Source: Flavobacteriaceae bacterium
Lineage (GTDB): Bacteria > Bacteroidota > Bacteroidia > Flavobacteriales > Flavobacteriaceae
Reading direction: 5' to 3'
Length of the DNA stretch: 64,000 nucleotides
Assembly (NCBI GenBank): GCA_013214065.1
Contig: JABSPK010000013.1
Location: forward strand, 34,134-98,133
In this document: piece after piece, positions 1-9,717 of the stretch
Position numbering within the stretch: the stretch's first letter is position 1
Layout of the letters: every line of letters begins with the position of its first letter
Translations under genes and position numbers: made by a program
Notes under the pieces: generated by a model
What the model saw: only the letters and a program-made list of their open reading frames with translations
What the model was told of the DNA's origin: nothing
The model's database searches: none

Positions 1-2
1 CA

Positions 3-278
3 GTGGACATGGCCGGTTTGGATGCGGAGACCCTATTTCGATTCGGATTGTTCGTGGTGGGATTATTGCTTATCGCCGATAACATCGCACCTTTTGTGAA
101 TTTCTGCTATTTGGCCTTTAAGGCCGAGGTATCGGGAAACGGTTTGGATCAAGCGGCCGCCGTGGTCCTCGAGCAATATGTGGATTGGGGATGGTGGATG
201 CGCTCAGGATTGGGGCTCCTGTTCGGCACCTTGGTTATTTTCAACACCAAATGGTTGGCTCGGAAGCTAGCGCGCTAA
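3..278 (+). CDS. C-terminal part of a small membrane protein (cut by window edge)
   Basis: Only the last ~91 codons are present; the frame is open to the window edge, so the true start lies upstream. Two hydrophobic segments are visible (about residues 12-30 and 66-84 of the visible part). The motif CYLAFKAEVSGNGLD aligns with SYLAFKKEVSPNGLN in the cassette gene at 42329-42874, and the preceding VDMAGLD aligns with VDTGFDD, so the two are paralogues. No function is known to me. It converges on the histidine kinase gene with only 15 bases between them. Confidence 0.75.
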   Translation: MDMAGLDAETLFRFGLFVVGLLLIADNIAPFVNFCYLAFKAEVSGNGLDQAAAVVLEQYVDWGWWMRSGLGLLFGTLVIFNTKWLARKLAR

Positions 279-293
279 TGGGTTTCGGATGGG

Positions 294-1616
294 TCAAAAG
301 TCATCCTTCTCCATCAACTCCCTGATCTTGCGATCTTCCCAATTACGTCCCAATATCGGATTGAAGCCAAAAGCTTCCATACCATGGAAGAAGAGACCGA
401 TGCCCCAGCCACCTGTTGGAAATATGGCCCAAAGGAAATCCGTCGTGCGAAAATTGAGCCACCACAGAAAGGGGATGACCAAGCAATAGGAAATCAAATT
501 GCCGTAAAAACCTTTGATCTGTTCGACCCGTTCTTTCGCCTTGAGATAGCGTTTCTCTTCAATATGGGTCTCTTGGGTCTCTACCACCGTAATCTGTTGG
601 GAGAGCATGGGTAAATGCACGCTGAAGTCCGAATTGGTCTTCACGATCTGCATCGCCCGGTCTGTCAATATCGAATAGCGTTGCTTGATATTCTGCAACC
701 CGACCCCACTGCTTTTTTTGACCACTTCCTTTTCCTGGAGGTTGTTGTGGACCGTCAACATACCGGCATCTTCGAACACCTTGATATGCAAGGGCCGTGA
801 AGCGGTGACCACATTGTGTTTGACCGCGTTCTCCAACAACAATTGCAATGAAAGCGGTACGATCTTCAAATCAGGATGACTGGCCTTATCGGGTATTTCA
901 AAAACGATGCTGTCTTCAAAACGCATTTTGAGCAAGCGCACATAGGTGCGCGCGAAATCAAGCTCCTCATCAACAGTGACCAGGTCTTTGTTCTTTTGCT
1001 CCAAAACGTACCGATAGACTTTCGAGAGGGAAGTCGTAAACTTTTGGGCCTGATGGGGATCCTCATCGATCAAACTGGTCAACACATTGAGGCTATTGAA
1101 CAGGAAGTGGGGGTCCAATTGGTTCTTAAGCGCATCGAAGCTGGCAGAAGCCGTTCTCGCAATGATCTTTTGTTGCTTGACCTCCTTTTTTTGTAGGGCC
1201 CGATAGAAGTAAAACGCATGGATGAACAAGGAGGATATCAAGGTAATGACCAAGGCGATGATATAGGCATCGGAGGTCTCCTTGGCCAAGAATTCGGAAA
1301 ACGAGTTACCCGTGTAGTAAAACGTAACCGCGAAGCGAAGGACGGCAAAGGTGATCAAGGTAAGTACGAAGGACCCAATGGCCCCGATCCAAAGCCTTTT
1401 CGTGGGGGTCTTTTCCCAAGAATACCGAATGTTGATCCCATCGTAGTAATAGGAGTTCACTGCGGTCAGCCCAAAGGAAAAAATGAACGCTATGACCACA
1501 TTGCGGGTAATGGCTTCCAAGGAATAGTCACCATCCCCGTATATGAAAATACTGAGGACGGAGACGAATATGGTGATCAAAAGCGATACCTTAAGTACCT
1601 TGATGAAATTGCCCAT
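294..1616 (-). CDS. LytS/YehU-type membrane sensor histidine kinase
   Basis: This 440-residue protein has about four N-terminal membrane segments (roughly residues 7-27, 40-57, 75-95, 117-137), then the His_kinase (PF06580) signature with the phospho-acceptor His in LDPHFLFNSLN, and an HATPase segment (LENAVKHN, GVGLQNIKQR). The C-terminus adds a 2TM domain (FYGNLISYCLVIPFLWWLN onward), common in Bacteroidota. It should autophosphorylate and signal to a LytTR response regulator, but none is encoded in the window, so it looks orphaned here. It lies 3 bases after the TPR-like gene and is probably cotranscribed with that gene and the TonB receptor. Confidence 0.9.
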   Translation of the reverse strand: MGNFIKVLKVSLLITIFVSVLSIFIYGDGDYSLEAITRNVVIAFIFSFGLTAVNSYYYDGINIRYSWEKTPTKRLWIGAIGSFVLTLITFAVLRFAVTFYYTGNSFSEFLAKETSDAYIIALVITLISSLFIHAFYFYRALQKKEVKQQKIIARTASASFDALKNQLDPHFLFNSLNVLTSLIDEDPHQAQKFTTSLSKVYRYVLEQKNKDLVTVDEELDFARTYVRLLKMRFEDSIVFEIPDKASHPDLKIVPLSLQLLLENAVKHNVVTASRPLHIKVFEDAGMLTVHNNLQEKEVVKKSSGVGLQNIKQRYSILTDRAMQIVKTNSDFSVHLPMLSQQITVVETQETHIEEKRYLKAKERVEQIKGFYGNLISYCLVIPFLWWLNFRTTDFLWAIFPTGGWGIGLFFHGMEAFGFNPILGRNWEDRKIRELMEKDDF

Positions 1617-1619
1617 GGA

Positions 1620-2249
1620 TTAAGATTTACACCGTTCCAATTCCTGTTGGGCCTGATCGGCCCCCCAGCTCGGATAAAAGGGTGTCTCGTTATCAAAGGT
1701 AGCGAATAGTTCCAAAGCCCTTTCAATGTCCTTACAATACGGGGCGGTATCCTTTCCGAAATAACGGGCCGTGCCCATATCCCAACTGGCCTTCGAAAAG
1801 ACCACCCGGGGGTTTTGTGGCGCCAATTGAAAGGCTTGGTTGTACAATTGGATGTTCTTGCCCGAAAGCGTCGGTCCGTAGGTGGCGCCGTCATAGGCCA
1901 TCCAAGCGGTATTGATCATGGCCTCTTGCACCAAGAGTTCCGGGTTGTTCGGAGAGATGCTTTTGGCGATGTCGACGAATTCCTTGGCGCGTTCCAATTG
2001 CTGTTTTAAGACCGTTTCGTCTTTTTCACCAAAAGCGGCAACCGTATTGACTTGGGCTACATAGTAATAGGGGATCCAGTTGTCATCTTCGGCCATGGCA
2101 ATCCGCTCGAACAAGTTCGATGCTTCAACGGTCTTGCCGGCTTGCCAGAGTTCGAGGGCCTTGGTCATGCCTTTGGTGTATTGGTCTTGCGCCAAGGCAA
2201 AGACCGTGGTCAATAGAGCGGTGGTTAGGGATAGGATTTTTGTTTTCAT
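1620..2249 (-). CDS. Secreted TPR-like protein
   Basis: A 209-residue protein with a clear Sec signal peptide (MKTKILSLTTALLTTVFALA, then QDQYTKG). The mature part is helical and repeat-like (ALELWQAGKTVEASNLFERIA; LYNQAFQLAPQNPRVVFSKA), as in tetratricopeptide proteins. It sits between the TonB receptor (100 bases upstream) and the LytS kinase (3 bases downstream), all on the minus strand, suggesting one operon. A role as periplasmic partner of the receptor or kinase is inference. No catalytic motif is visible. Confidence 0.8.
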   Translation of the reverse strand: MKTKILSLTTALLTTVFALAQDQYTKGMTKALELWQAGKTVEASNLFERIAMAEDDNWIPYYYVAQVNTVAAFGEKDETVLKQQLERAKEFVDIAKSISPNNPELLVQEAMINTAWMAYDGATYGPTLSGKNIQLYNQAFQLAPQNPRVVFSKASWDMGTARYFGKDTAPYCKDIERALELFATFDNETPFYPSWGADQAQQELERCKS

Positions 2250-2348
2250 GACTGTTCGTTTTTATTTATGGTTTAAAATTCCGTTGTTATCGCGCCAATT
2301 CGAATTCCGATCGACCCAACTGTCAGATCGAGCGGATGAATCGTCGGT

Positions 2349-4511
2349 TTAGAGATTATCGAGCTGGTTGCTTTTGTTATCATCGCTTATCGTCCAAAAG
2401 AAACCGACGAAGAAAAAGCTATCGGCAGCAGGGCGTAAGGCTTGCCGATCGAAAAAGCCATTGGCGTCGGGCGTATTCGCGTATTGGTAATTGTTGATGT
2501 TATTGAAGCCCAACAAATTGTTGACCGAGAAGTACAGGATTTTCTGTTGATCGATCAAATACGCCCAATTGAAACTGAGGTTGTTGAACGAGCGGGTCTT
2601 TTCGGCCATGAATTCGGCCGTATTCGGATTGTTATAAGGTCGCCCTGAACCGTAATTGTAGGTAAGGCCCACCTGCGAACGCATGCTATTAACCCAGTAT
2701 TTGGTCACAATCGAAAGGCTGTGGGTAGCCGCAAAATTGGGGGTGGCCCGCTCTTCGAAGTTTTGGAAATCACGTTCGGTATCCAAATAGCTGTACGACA
2801 ACCAATAATCAAGATTTGAAATAGACTTGTTGTCCCTCCAGAACAAATCCAATCCGGTGGCGTACCCGCCGCCCAAATTCGAGAATTCCGAACCGAAAAG
2901 GGGCAATTCCGTATCGTACTTGATCAGGTCGTCATAGTCTTTATAATAGGCCTCGGCCCTAAAGGTCTTGCCGTTGTCCAAAAACTGATAGTTAAAGATA
3001 TAATGACTTGTTTTCTCCGGGCCCAACGTCTGGTCATAGCGCAGTACGTTGCTCAGGGGGTTTTGATAGAAATCACCGTAAGCCAAGGAAAACTGTCCTT
3101 TTTCTCCACTTTGATAAGCCAAGGATACCCGAGGCGACACCAGAAAGTCGTCCAATAAGCTGCTCTGTTCGGCCCGAAGTCCGAGCTTCATCGCGAACTT
3201 CGTGCTGAAGAAAACATCGCCTTCAACGAACCCGGCCACCAATTGATCATTGTAATCGCTCGGAAACACTTGCCCCTCAGGGGTTTCGAAGGTCTCCTCG
3301 TAATCGATGTTAAAGAATTCAGCACCGAAGAAGAGGTTGAAACGGCTGTTGAATCCCTTCTTGACCTTGACCTTTGAATGCGACGCCGTTTCTTTGACAT
3401 CAATGAGGTTCTCCATCAGACCGATGTCATTGGCATCCCATGAGATGCTCGCCCCCGCGGTTACCGTCCAATCGTTTTCCAAAAAGTGCTTGTAGGTGGA
3501 GTTAAAATACAGGTTGTTGTTCTTCAACCGGAAGCGGACGAAGTCATCAAAGTTGATATCTTCTTGCGAAATGTCGAAGTCGGCATGGTTGAAGCCCGTA
3601 TACAATTTGAACATGCTGCGCTCGCCCTTGCTACGAAAGACGGCCTCGCCTGAAACCGACTCGTAAGGACTGTTCCATCGCATGCCTTGGTTCGAAGGGA
3701 TCAAGGCCTCATAGGGGGCCAAATTGATGTATTGGGTGTTCAGACTTAGCGATTGATCGCCCCAGATTTCGGTATGGCCGACACCACCCCCAACGGTCAT
3801 CATTGAAAAATCGGTTTTTTCCTGGTCGGGCACATCGGTGGTGTTCAGCAACAGCACACTCGATAGGGCTTGGCCGTACTCGGCCGAATACCCCCCGGTA
3901 CTGAAAGTGATGCCCTTGAACAAAAATGGGGAGAAACGCCCCCTGGTCGGGATGTTGTTGGCCGTGGCATTAAAGGGTTGGAAAACCCGCATGCCATCGA
4001 TGAATACCTGGGTCTCGCCAGCGGCCCCGCCTCGAACGAATAGGCGACCGTCTTCATTGACCGTCGTGGTACCCGGCAAGGTCTGCAACGCCCCAACGAA
4101 ATCGCCAGCGGCCCCAGCGGTGGTGACGATATCCAAAGGTTTCAGCACGGAGACTTTGGAATTGTCGCCCGCTTCAAAAGTACCCGCCGAAAGGGTCACT
4201 CCGTTCAATTGGTTGATCGCTTCGATCAGAATGATGGTAAGCCCGTTCAAATAGCCCACCTCTCCGATCTCATAATGGGTCTCGTAAGCCAAGGCTGAAA
4301 TGACCAATGTCTGGGTCCCGGTTTCCGTGGTTTCAAAAGTAAAAGCCCCGGTTTCGGTGGTCGATGCCCCGTCGTAGGTGCCTTCCAAATAGACATTGGC
4401 ACCGGTGATGAAGTTTCCGGCCTTATCGGTCACCGTGCCACTGACCGTGGTCTGGGCGTGGAGCACCAGGGTCCCGAAAAGGAAAATAAAAAGTGTTAGG
4501 TTGTTTTTCAT
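2349..4511 (-). CDS. TonB-dependent receptor with carboxypeptidase-regulatory domain
   Basis: A 720-residue outer-membrane receptor. Order: signal peptide (MKNNLTLFIFLFGTLVLHAQ), carboxypeptidase-regulatory-like domain (VSGTVTDKAGNFITGANVYLEGT, about residues 23-100), plug domain (LPGTTTVNEDGRLFVRGG and VFIDGMRV, about 125-240), then a beta-barrel rich in aromatic strands ending near the C-terminus. It takes up an unknown substrate using TonB energy. There is no SusD partner, so it is not a classical SusC. It is first in a minus-strand group with a secreted TPR-like gene and a LytS kinase, and divergent from the APC permease, with 178 bases between the two genes. Confidence 0.92.
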   Translation of the reverse strand: MKNNLTLFIFLFGTLVLHAQTTVSGTVTDKAGNFITGANVYLEGTYDGASTTETGAFTFETTETGTQTLVISALAYETHYEIGEVGYLNGLTIILIEAINQLNGVTLSAGTFEAGDNSKVSVLKPLDIVTTAGAAGDFVGALQTLPGTTTVNEDGRLFVRGGAAGETQVFIDGMRVFQPFNATANNIPTRGRFSPFLFKGITFSTGGYSAEYGQALSSVLLLNTTDVPDQEKTDFSMMTVGGGVGHTEIWGDQSLSLNTQYINLAPYEALIPSNQGMRWNSPYESVSGEAVFRSKGERSMFKLYTGFNHADFDISQEDINFDDFVRFRLKNNNLYFNSTYKHFLENDWTVTAGASISWDANDIGLMENLIDVKETASHSKVKVKKGFNSRFNLFFGAEFFNIDYEETFETPEGQVFPSDYNDQLVAGFVEGDVFFSTKFAMKLGLRAEQSSLLDDFLVSPRVSLAYQSGEKGQFSLAYGDFYQNPLSNVLRYDQTLGPEKTSHYIFNYQFLDNGKTFRAEAYYKDYDDLIKYDTELPLFGSEFSNLGGGYATGLDLFWRDNKSISNLDYWLSYSYLDTERDFQNFEERATPNFAATHSLSIVTKYWVNSMRSQVGLTYNYGSGRPYNNPNTAEFMAEKTRSFNNLSFNWAYLIDQQKILYFSVNNLLGFNNINNYQYANTPDANGFFDRQALRPAADSFFFVGFFWTISDDNKSNQLDNL

Positions 4512-4689
4512 GACTGTTCGATTACTGATTGTGAGATCAAAACTGCACCGACTGGGGCGTTTATTCGAATAAGAACTACCGAACTGTTGCTTTTATGGGA
4601 TGAGTTGTCGAACCGCCGGTATTTCGATTATTCCGTTATATTTAAGGGGAAACGCAAACCGAAAGCGAACGGTTTGCCAGCATCGATTT

Positions 4690-6078
4690 ATGGCCCAACT
4701 GAAAAAAGTACTCGGTCTCCGCGACCTTGTTTTATTGAACATCGCCACTATCATTGGGCTTTCTTCCTTGACCCAAGCGGCCCAATTCGGATGGTCAAGC
4801 CTAGGACTATGGGTGTTAGCAGCGGTTTTTTTCTTGATTCCGAGCGGGTTTATGGTCATCGACCTCAGTTCGCGCGTCAAGGGCGTCGGAGGATTCTATC
4901 TTTGGGTCAAAACCGCCTTTGGTGAATGGCATGGTTTTTTGGCCGCTTGGTGCTATTGGGTCAGTGCACTGGTTTGGTTTCCGACCGTCTTATTCACCAT
5001 TTCCTTATCGACCTTGTATGTATTCGGTGAAGAATGGCTGTATTTAAAAGATGATTTTTGGTTTACCAGCCTCTTTTCGTTGGCGTTGCTATGGGTAACG
5101 GTGGGGCTTAATATACGGGGACTCCGCTTTGGCAAATGGATACAGAACATTGGGGCGATTTCCATTTGGTTGCTCTTTCTGCTCCTGGCGGTCGCCTCGC
5201 TCTTCCAATTCATCAAGAATGGTAGTACGCAAGACCCTTCCTTAAACAGTTTCGTCCCTGATTTCGGTGATTTTGGCTTGCTTCCTTTTTTTGCCGCCAT
5301 TACCTTTTCATTGGGCGGATTGGAACTGTCGTCCATGATGGGCAGTGAAATCAAAGATCCCGAAACCAAATTACCGAAGGCGGTGTTGTTATCGGCCATT
5401 GCCGTACTGGTCTTGTACCTTATCGGCACCTTTTCCTTATTGATCGCCATCCCAGAAGGGGAAGTGGGCATTATCGATGGTATCGCCCAAAACTTCTTCG
5501 TGCTGACCGGAACCCTCGATTGGCCTTTTTTGGGGCCTTTAGGGGCACTGTTGGTGGCCTTTGGAACCCTTGGGTTGTTCGCGGCTTGGATGAACGGCAA
5601 TGCACGTCTTCCTTTCGCGATTGGTATCGATAGTTATTTGCCCCCTGTTTTGGGAAAGGTACATCCGAAATACGGCACACCCTATGTAGCGCTATGGGTA
5701 CAGGGTGCCTTGGTTTCCGTTTTATTGGTCATTGCTGTTTCAGGCACCAAGATCCAAGAAGCCTACTCTCTCTTATACGACATGTCGGTGCTCCTCTATT
5801 TCATTCCGTTCCTTTATATGTTCGCCGCCTTTTTCTGGCACAATTACCGCAACACCGGTGGTCGCAGTGGGGTACCGCTTTTCAACAAACGCAAAATGCT
5901 GCCTTGGTTTTTCGCTTTCAGCGCCCTTTCGGTTATCTTGTTGAGCCTGGTTTTGGCAGTTATGCCTTCGAATGTCGTTGGCGACAAATTGGGGTTCTAT
6001 ATAAAGATCACAAGCGTTACCCTCGTTCTGATCGGCCTGGGTTTCGCACTCTATACCTTTAAAAACAAGTACCGATGA
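4690..6078 (+). CDS. APC-superfamily amino acid permease
   Basis: A 462-residue inner-membrane protein with about twelve hydrophobic segments. The N-terminal motif LRDLVLLNIATIIGLSSL and the GGLELSSMMGSEIKDPETKLPKA segment are typical of the APC amino acid/polyamine transporters, closest by eye to the glutamate:GABA antiporter branch. I start it at ATG 4690 because homologues begin with the cytoplasmic stretch MAQLKKVLGLRD; the frame is open further upstream to 4600 without a convincing start. Its last codons overlap the Rieske gene by 4 bases (ATGA), so the two are translationally coupled and may act on the same substrate. Confidence 0.9.
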   Translation: MAQLKKVLGLRDLVLLNIATIIGLSSLTQAAQFGWSSLGLWVLAAVFFLIPSGFMVIDLSSRVKGVGGFYLWVKTAFGEWHGFLAAWCYWVSALVWFPTVLFTISLSTLYVFGEEWLYLKDDFWFTSLFSLALLWVTVGLNIRGLRFGKWIQNIGAISIWLLFLLLAVASLFQFIKNGSTQDPSLNSFVPDFGDFGLLPFFAAITFSLGGLELSSMMGSEIKDPETKLPKAVLLSAIAVLVLYLIGTFSLLIAIPEGEVGIIDGIAQNFFVLTGTLDWPFLGPLGALLVAFGTLGLFAAWMNGNARLPFAIGIDSYLPPVLGKVHPKYGTPYVALWVQGALVSVLLVIAVSGTKIQEAYSLLYDMSVLLYFIPFLYMFAAFFWHNYRNTGGRSGVPLFNKRKMLPWFFAFSALSVILLSLVLAVMPSNVVGDKLGFYIKITSVTLVLIGLGFALYTFKNKYR

Positions 6079-7157
6079 GCCGATTTTCAATTGATCCGGA
6101 TATTCGTAAGGCATCCACCCTACCCGCCTCTTTTTATAGTGACCCTGAGGTTTTCGAGTTGCTCAAGGAAAAAGTCTTTCGCAAAAGTTGGCAATGGGTT
6201 GGCGACCGCGACCTCCTTCCCCTGACCCATAGCATGCATCCATTTCATCTGCTCGACAATTATTTGGAAGAGCCTTTGGTATTGCTACGTGACGCTGCCG
6301 ATGATATTCGTTGTTTGAGCAATGTCTGTACCCACCGGGGCAACTTGGTGGTTTTGCAAAGTGGGGTGCAAAAGCAACTGCGATGCATGTACCATGGTCG
6401 CCGGTTTGCCACGGATGGCAGTTTTGTTTCGATGCCCGAGTTCGAAGATGCCCTCGATTTCCCCCGACCTTGCGACGCACTTCCCTCCTTCCCCGTCCAA
6501 CATTGGGGTCCGTTCCTATTTGTCGGGCTTGAACCCAGTTTCGATTTGAAAGCGGTCATCGACCGAATGAACGAACGGATCGGTTTTCTACCCTTATCGG
6601 AATTCCGTTTTCGGAAGGACCTCAGCAAGGATTATTTGGTCAACTGCCATTGGGCCCTGTATTGCGACAACTATTTGGAAGGGTTCCATATTCCTTTTGT
6701 ACACAGCGATTTGAACGAGGTGTTGGACTATGGGTCCTATAGCACCGAAATCCATGGACATATGAACTTGCAAGTAGGATATGCCCAAAGTGGTGAAGAA
6801 ACCTTTGAACTCCCTGAAGGCCATCCGGATTATGGCAAATCGATAGGGGCCTACTATTTTTGGGTGTTTCCGAACATGATGTTCAACTTCTATCCGTGGG
6901 GACTCTCCATCAATATCGTCAAACCCATTGATGGGGAAAAGACCCGGGTCTCTTTTCTGACCTATCTCTACGATGAACGGAAATTGCATAGTGGTGCCGG
7001 CGCCTTATTGGACAAGGTGGAACGCGAAGACGAATTCGTGGTCGAAGGGGTGCACCGCGGTCTCAAATCGAAATATTACCAAGCCGGGCGGTTTTCTCCC
7101 ACCCGTGAACAGGGGGTCCACCACTTCCATTCCCTTTTGGCCCGTTTTTTAGGATAG
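6075..7157 (+). CDS. Rieske 2Fe-2S aromatic-ring-hydroxylating-type oxygenase, alpha subunit
   Basis: A 360-residue oxygenase component. The Rieske cluster ligands are C85-x-H87 (CTHRG) and C104-x2-H107 (CMYHG). The mononuclear iron site is seen as H205 and H210 in NYLEGFHIPFVH. The family hydroxylates aromatics or demethylates small amines such as glycine betaine, carnitine or stachydrine. No ferredoxin or reductase component is encoded nearby, so it must borrow one. The start overlaps the stop of the APC permease (ATGA), suggesting the permease imports its substrate. The substrate cannot be told from sequence. Confidence 0.9.
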   Translation: MSRFSIDPDIRKASTLPASFYSDPEVFELLKEKVFRKSWQWVGDRDLLPLTHSMHPFHLLDNYLEEPLVLLRDAADDIRCLSNVCTHRGNLVVLQSGVQKQLRCMYHGRRFATDGSFVSMPEFEDALDFPRPCDALPSFPVQHWGPFLFVGLEPSFDLKAVIDRMNERIGFLPLSEFRFRKDLSKDYLVNCHWALYCDNYLEGFHIPFVHSDLNEVLDYGSYSTEIHGHMNLQVGYAQSGEETFELPEGHPDYGKSIGAYYFWVFPNMMFNFYPWGLSINIVKPIDGEKTRVSFLTYLYDERKLHSGAGALLDKVEREDEFVVEGVHRGLKSKYYQAGRFSPTREQGVHHFHSLLARFLG

Positions 7158-7198
7158 CGATTGCCCCACAATGGTTATCTTTAGAAAAACACCGGAAC

Positions 7199-7390
7199 AT
7201 GGGTATATTTTGGGATTTGTTACAACAGAACCAACTGGAAAATCAGCAACGGCAAACCAATACCATCGAAGAACGGGTCGCCGAATTGGAAGCTGAACTC
7301 GATCGCACTAACGCGCTCTTGCGCAAAACCTTGGAAGCCCTTGAAAAGCACCTCGGCCAAGATATCGATGGCGATGGCATTACCGGTTGA
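7199..7390 (+). CDS. Small coiled-coil protein
   Basis: A 63-residue protein starting at ATG 7199, 41 bases after the Rieske gene. Residues 20-52 form a heptad-like, charged helix (EERVAELEAELDRTNALLRK), so a coiled-coil dimer is likely. The tail DIDGDGITG resembles a single calcium-binding-type loop. A TATCTTTA box at 7176-7183 could be its promoter. No family recognised. Confidence 0.6.
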   Translation: MGIFWDLLQQNQLENQQRQTNTIEERVAELEAELDRTNALLRKTLEALEKHLGQDIDGDGITG

Positions 7391-7406
7391 TCTTTAACGA
7401 TACTAC

Positions 7407-8804
7407 TTGCTTGCGAAGAAAACATTAAGGGAACTGCGAAATCTGGTCTTGGTCTATCTGGGAGCCTGGTTTTTCGCACTTTGTTTCGTACTGATCGTCG
7501 CCTTGGCAAACGGGCGTTCGATGAGCAGGGCATGGTCCTTGTTTTTGGAACTGATCGAACAAGGTGATTTTCAAATCGGGTTGCATTTCGTATTCATCCT
7601 GCTGTATCTGTGTTTCTTGATCGTTCGCTATTTCATAAGGGTATACCGCAAAAAAGGGAGAAGGACCTTGTTCAAAAGGCTGGCACTGCGGCTCGCATTA
7701 CCGGTCGCGTTAGCCATGGTGCTGTATCGGCTGGTGGTCTACAACAATGCCCATGAACGATTCGAATTCGAATGGGACGCTAGCATAGAAAACAATTCGG
7801 GCAAGGTTACCGATCATTATGCGGTGGATAGTCTTCAGCGGGGCATGAGCGTATTCGGCTGGGGTCGTGATCATACGGACCAAGGCATTCGGATGTTACG
7901 AAAAGACCATGTCGAATGGATCGCGGTCATCCCTTTCATTTATCAAAAAGATCAAGCGACCAAAAGCATTGAACTTCCGGAAACCGAAGAATGGACCCGA
8001 CGCGATTCGCTCTTTATCCGGGCCATAGACCAGTTGCATGCCTCCGGATTCCATGTGCATCTCAAGCCGCACCTGTGGACGGGAAGCGGTTGGAGGTCGG
8101 GTCTGAATCCAGGAAACGGCAGCCATTGGGACGCCTGGTTCGCCTCATACCGTACCTATATGCTGCGTTATGCCAAGATGGCCGAAATGACCGGTGCCGA
8201 ACTCCTGTGCGTGGGAACCGAATTAAAGACCTCCATCAAAAAGCAACCGGAAGCTTGGCAAAAACTCATCGCCGAAATCCGGGAGATTTACTCCGGTAAG
8301 TTGACCTATGCCGCCAACTGGCATGACGAATACGAGCATATTGATTTTTGGAAGGAATTGGATTATATCGGGATCCAAGCGTATTTTCCGCTGACCAAGG
8401 AAAAAAACCCGGATTTGGCAACGATCAAAAAAGGATGGCAACGTCATATCGAAGCCATGGAAACCCTGTATGCAACATTTCAAAGACCCATCCTTTTTAC
8501 TGAAGTAGGATACAAAAGCGAGGCCTCTGCCACGATACGTCCTTGGGAGTGGGGGTCGTTTTTAAGTATCCTCACCAAAAAGAAGTCGGATCGAACCCAA
8601 CAACTGGCCTACGAAGCCTTATTCGAAGAAGTGTGGCACCGGCCATGGTTCGCCGGGCTGTACATTTGGCAATGGGACAATCGAAGTACCGCCTTGGATG
8701 CGAAGAAAAACCTTGACTTTTCACCCCGCTTCAAACCGGCCGAAAACACGATGACCAAATGGTTCGCCAGCCCACAAAGATCGACTGACCATGGACCCTA
8801 TTGA
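7407..8804 (+). CDS. Membrane-anchored glycoside hydrolase, GH113-like
   Basis: A 465-residue protein. Residues 11-33, 57-77 and 95-111 are hydrophobic and anchor it in the membrane; residues ~145-455 form a TIM-barrel glycosidase resembling GH113. Likely catalytic acids are E272 in CVGTELKTS (acid/base) and E366 in ILFTEVGYKS (nucleophile); YIGIQAYFPLT and GLYIWQWDN are also typical. GH113 enzymes are known as beta-mannanases; the substrate here is inference. The start is a TTG at 7407 and is uncertain. It overlaps a small membrane-protein gene by 14 bases. Confidence 0.82.
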   Translation: MLAKKTLRELRNLVLVYLGAWFFALCFVLIVALANGRSMSRAWSLFLELIEQGDFQIGLHFVFILLYLCFLIVRYFIRVYRKKGRRTLFKRLALRLALPVALAMVLYRLVVYNNAHERFEFEWDASIENNSGKVTDHYAVDSLQRGMSVFGWGRDHTDQGIRMLRKDHVEWIAVIPFIYQKDQATKSIELPETEEWTRRDSLFIRAIDQLHASGFHVHLKPHLWTGSGWRSGLNPGNGSHWDAWFASYRTYMLRYAKMAEMTGAELLCVGTELKTSIKKQPEAWQKLIAEIREIYSGKLTYAANWHDEYEHIDFWKELDYIGIQAYFPLTKEKNPDLATIKKGWQRHIEAMETLYATFQRPILFTEVGYKSEASATIRPWEWGSFLSILTKKKSDRTQQLAYEALFEEVWHRPWFAGLYIWQWDNRSTALDAKKNLDFSPRFKPAENTMTKWFASPQRSTDHGPY

Positions 8805-8910
8805 CATCGTCACCTTAATCGCGATCATCCTCTTTGCCCGACTCGGGGTACGGCTCTTTTTCAAGTATCGGAAGATGAAAAACAGGAAAGATGATGACCC
8901 AGCAAGTTGA
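8791..8910 (+). CDS. Small single-span membrane protein (39 residues)
   Basis: A 39-codon frame starts at ATG 8791, inside the last codons of the glycoside hydrolase gene, and ends at TGA 8908-8910. It encodes one hydrophobic helix (IVTLIAIILFARLGVRLFF) followed by a basic, charged tail (KYRKMKNRKDDD). The tight overlap and membrane-helix-plus-positive-tail layout support a real coding region coupled to the upstream gene. Function unknown. Confidence 0.5.
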   Translation: MDPIDIVTLIAIILFARLGVRLFFKYRKMKNRKDDDPAS

Positions 8911-8985
8911 CCCTAAGCGGCAAAACCGACAAGAAAGCGTAATTTAGGGCTATGGCCTTGTCCGCACCGACCAAAAGACCAATAC

Positions 8986-9714
8986 ATGACCAACATATTT
9001 AAAAAAGTACGGCGTTCATCGATTCGTGGCAGTGGGTTCTCGACCTATCTGATTTATGCCTTGGGTGAAATCGCCCTGGTCATGATCGGGATCTTACTGG
9101 CCCTACAGGTAAACAACTGGAACGAAAAAAGAAAGCGGAGCCGCGAACTCGATAACATTTTACAAGACGTTAAACTCGATCTTGAACGGGACACCTTGGT
9201 TGCCGGTCAGATCATCGCCTTCTATAAAATCAGTCAAGAGAACAGCCAAAATATCATCGATGGGGAAATCAATGCCGACAATATGGCCGAATACCCCTTG
9301 ACCCGTAGTCTTGTCGCGGCATACCAGCCCTTTACCATCCAACAAAAAGGTTTTGAACTCTTGAAGGAATTCAAATCGGCATCCGTAGTGAAAAAAGATA
9401 CGTTGGTTACCGAGATCGCCCAGTTCTACACCTCCTACGCCGATGTGCTCCGCACAAGCAACGAATTCGTCAAGGAAGACGTTTTCAAAAATTTGGAAAG
9501 CTTCAGGGGACGTAGTTGGTTCGTTGATTGGTCACAGGGTCGATTGACCGAAGAAATGGTCGCTTATTTCACTACGAGTAAGGATTACAAGACCCGGGTG
9601 GCCGCCCATAAGATCCTAGCGATTGACAACCATCTGAATACCATAAAATCCTATCAATTGAACGCCAAGGAGCTCTTACGAATGATCGAAGAACGATTGG
9701 TCGAAACACCTTGA
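8986..9714 (+). CDS. DUF6090 family protein (copy 1)
   Basis: A 242-residue protein with one N-terminal membrane helix in the signature YALGEIALVMIGILLALQVNNWNE, the hallmark of DUF6090 in Flavobacteriia, followed by a helical extracytoplasmic part. It is followed after 3 bases by a second DUF6090 gene with the same layout. A TAATTTAG box near 8942 may be the promoter. Function of the family is unknown; membership is confident. Confidence 0.85.
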   Translation: MTNIFKKVRRSSIRGSGFSTYLIYALGEIALVMIGILLALQVNNWNEKRKRSRELDNILQDVKLDLERDTLVAGQIIAFYKISQENSQNIIDGEINADNMAEYPLTRSLVAAYQPFTIQQKGFELLKEFKSASVVKKDTLVTEIAQFYTSYADVLRTSNEFVKEDVFKNLESFRGRSWFVDWSQGRLTEEMVAYFTTSKDYKTRVAAHKILAIDNHLNTIKSYQLNAKELLRMIEERLVETP

Positions 9715-9717
9715 CCC

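Noticed and set aside
4953..5600. 215-codon minus frame inside the APC permease
   Set aside because: Antisense shadow of a clear membrane transporter.
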